A DNA stretch of 64,000 nt from Liolophura sinensis (taxonomy: Eukaryota > Mollusca > Polyplacophora > Chitonida > Chitonidae). The position numbers and the translations under genes were made by a program. Positions 62,131-64,000 of this stretch are shown one piece after another (within the stretch, counting starts at the first letter, position 1; each line of letters starts with the position of its first letter). The stretch is from assembly GCF_032854445.1 (NCBI RefSeq), contig NC_088295.1, positions 19,951,385 through 20,015,384 of the forward strand. Direction: 5' to 3'. The notes under the pieces were generated by a model that had not been told where the DNA came from, did not search any database, and saw nothing but the letters and a program-made list of their open reading frames with translations.

Positions 62131-64000
62131 TTAAACATTTACCTTTAAACACAGAGACGTGAAGTCAAGAGTTTTGTAATTTGCAGTAATTAATACAAAC
62201 GAAGGGCATACACACAATGGAATATCCTCCTTGTGTTATTATGCTTACATGTACATGTAAGTAAATCCTGAAGTCACCACAGCAGGATACTTAATATTCC
62301 AACTGGCTGTTGGTGCGTAACAGTAGTTTAAAGCCGTTTTTAAGCCCCAAAAACAAAGCTGAGCATTTTTTTGGTACTTTTTTTCTTACTATTGGGACAT
62401 ATCATATACTACATATTAAGAAATAAAAACTAAGCAATTCATGTATCCGCTGAAGAATTAAACTCAACCATGCTTATTATTGGAGTGCACCACGTCTCAT
62501 CCTCTTTCAACATGAAGAACCCAGTTAAATACTAGTACGATGCCAATCACAATGGTTTATGCAGAGTAAACAGCATTTGTGAAAATCTTAGCCCCCATGA
62601 CAGTGTTCGTACACCTGTAAAATATCAGTTTTTCAGATGCCAAATTACATTTTCCAGGCTACTTTGAATAAATATACCAAAGTTTATATTCAAGCTTAAA
62701 TGTAGAATGACCTTATAAAGTGAACATTCCCATTAATACTCATCACTGCGATGCTGGGAAATAACTTCACCTCAAGAATGTCCACATACACTAGAGAATA
62801 GCTCAGGTTGGTCCAATAATCTGTTGATAGATCAGTCTGCAGATGCAGGCCGATTCTTAATTTCAAGGCTTTTCCGAGCCCAACCACAAAAAAAACCTCT
62901 TTTCCCAGGCTTTTCAAGTTACTTTTAATTTCCTGGCTTTAGATGGTTTTTAAAGTCCTGTGAACCCTGAAAATACAATTAAAATCTGTCTGCTGTGTTG
63001 TATGTTTTGGTTGCAAGACAAACTACACAACTGCGTTGTATTAATCCAAAATGTAGCCCCGGGTAAGCTAACACACTTTGCCAGGTAGCCTCTTTGACAA
63101 ATCCTGAGATGCAAAAACGTAATCTGGCCAAAAACAATCCGGATTCAAACACGACCAGAGTACTCAGAACTGGGGCTGTCAAGAATGTTTGGTCAGCCCC
63201 ACCCATTACATTACGGTTGACTGCACTGCATACAGAGAGCATACCTTGGGATCACGCATATTCTTATGGATTTCTTAGAACCCTACTATTCAATGAATTC
63301 TGCTTTTATCAGTCATTATTTCAGCCATCATGAATCACAACACATTATATGACAAATCCGGCATAATGAGAAGTCTACATTGCCTTTTTAGGCTCATGCG
63401 AGATAGGTTAAATGTTTGTCATTACTGGATAAAATTGAAGACTAAGGTGGACATCTTCTCAGAAGATGATATTCATAAGCTTTAGATTTTGGTTTAGTCC
63501 TTAAGGCAGACAGTAAATTAAGAAGCCTGATAAATGATTGACTGATCAGTGTTTAATTATATACCCAATGCCTGGTGGAAAAGGCCACCCTGTCATACAT
63601 GTACATACCTGTGTAACACTGGTACATGTAGCTTGATTAGTACTGTAGATCACAGATCAAGCCAGGTGAACTCCTTCTAAACCATAACACCTGACACCTG
63701 TATTACTGTATTCAAAAGACAATGATTACCAGCAGTTTCAATCATCTCCAGTTTTTAATGTACCACTTACGTTTTACGAAAGCCCAAATAATGCCTATTC
63801 AGACTTAATGTGTGTTCAATATGTAGGAAACCTGTGATTTGGAAAGTTGCCAAGACTGGACAAAATGAAGTGTTAAATCAGATTTTTGGAAGAGAAGATA
63901 ATTTCTTGATATTTGGTTGTTTGGGACAGGCTTTTACGGCAGAACTGACAAGATAGGTTTACTATGTGTCACATTCTCTGAAAGTTGCTTTTAGTACTGT
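62131..64000. other. Intergenic right end
   Basis: No exon, RNA gene or complete element is supported. The stretch near 62690-62960 has an open minus frame but looks like repeat sequence. Confidence 0.5.

Noticed and set aside
62696-62917. Minus frame with LKLRIGLHLQTDLSTDYWTN
   Set aside because: No start, no matching exon before or after it, and the surrounding CTTGAAA/AAAGCCTGG words look repetitive. Not enough to call a gene.
1-64000. A new multi-gene defence, biosynthetic or viral system
   Set aside because: The four genes are conserved animal genes with unrelated roles, no viral or integrase-type reading frames were seen, and the unexplained sequence is repeat and intron DNA.

Overview
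The window is animal nuclear DNA: AT-rich, intron-dense, with GT-AG exons scattered over tens of kilobases. Many copies of a tRNA-headed SINE ending in an (AATA)n/A-rich tail and abundant small repeats suggest a lophotrochozoan, most likely a mollusc. That placement is inferred from gene and repeat style, not proven. I found no bacterial, plasmid or CRISPR features.

Four protein-coding genes can be rebuilt exon by exon with matching splice phases. (1) At 110-4064 (-) is the 5' part of a peflin-type penta-EF-hand gene; it runs off the left edge. (2) At 5637-16118 (+) is a complete nine-exon mitochondrial dicarboxylate carrier (SLC25A10), 314 codons, with one GC-AG intron. (3) At 19813 to about 47832 (-) is an otoancorin/mesothelin-family gene of at least 26 coding exons and about 1,180 codons. 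It has a polybasic furin-like site near residue 860 and a hydrophobic GPI-type tail; its exact 5' end is unresolved. (4) At 49632-60057 (+) is a complete twelve-exon retinoid-inducible-type serine carboxypeptidase (SCPEP1), 445 residues, with Ser, Asp and His of the triad intact. Genes 1/2 and 3/4 are divergent pairs; genes 2/3 are convergent. The carrier, the calcium sensor, the surface protein and the protease share no evident pathway, so this is ordinary gene neighbourhood rather than a functional cluster.

The rest is intron and intergenic DNA with repeats: at least 14 copies of the main SINE, two with clear target-site duplications; a second SINE with a different tRNA-like head but a similar tail; a 126-bp inverted-repeat MITE-like element; a roughly 27-bp minisatellite; several microsatellites; and at least three unnamed dispersed repeat families. 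The most unusual points are a duplicated, frameshifted copy of SCPEP1 exon 11 inside intron 5 with both splice sites kept, the GC-AG intron in the carrier, the mesothelin-like furin-plus-GPI layout of the otoancorin-like protein, and a repeat family that is tandem in one gene and inverted in another. I did not find evidence for a new multi-gene system.
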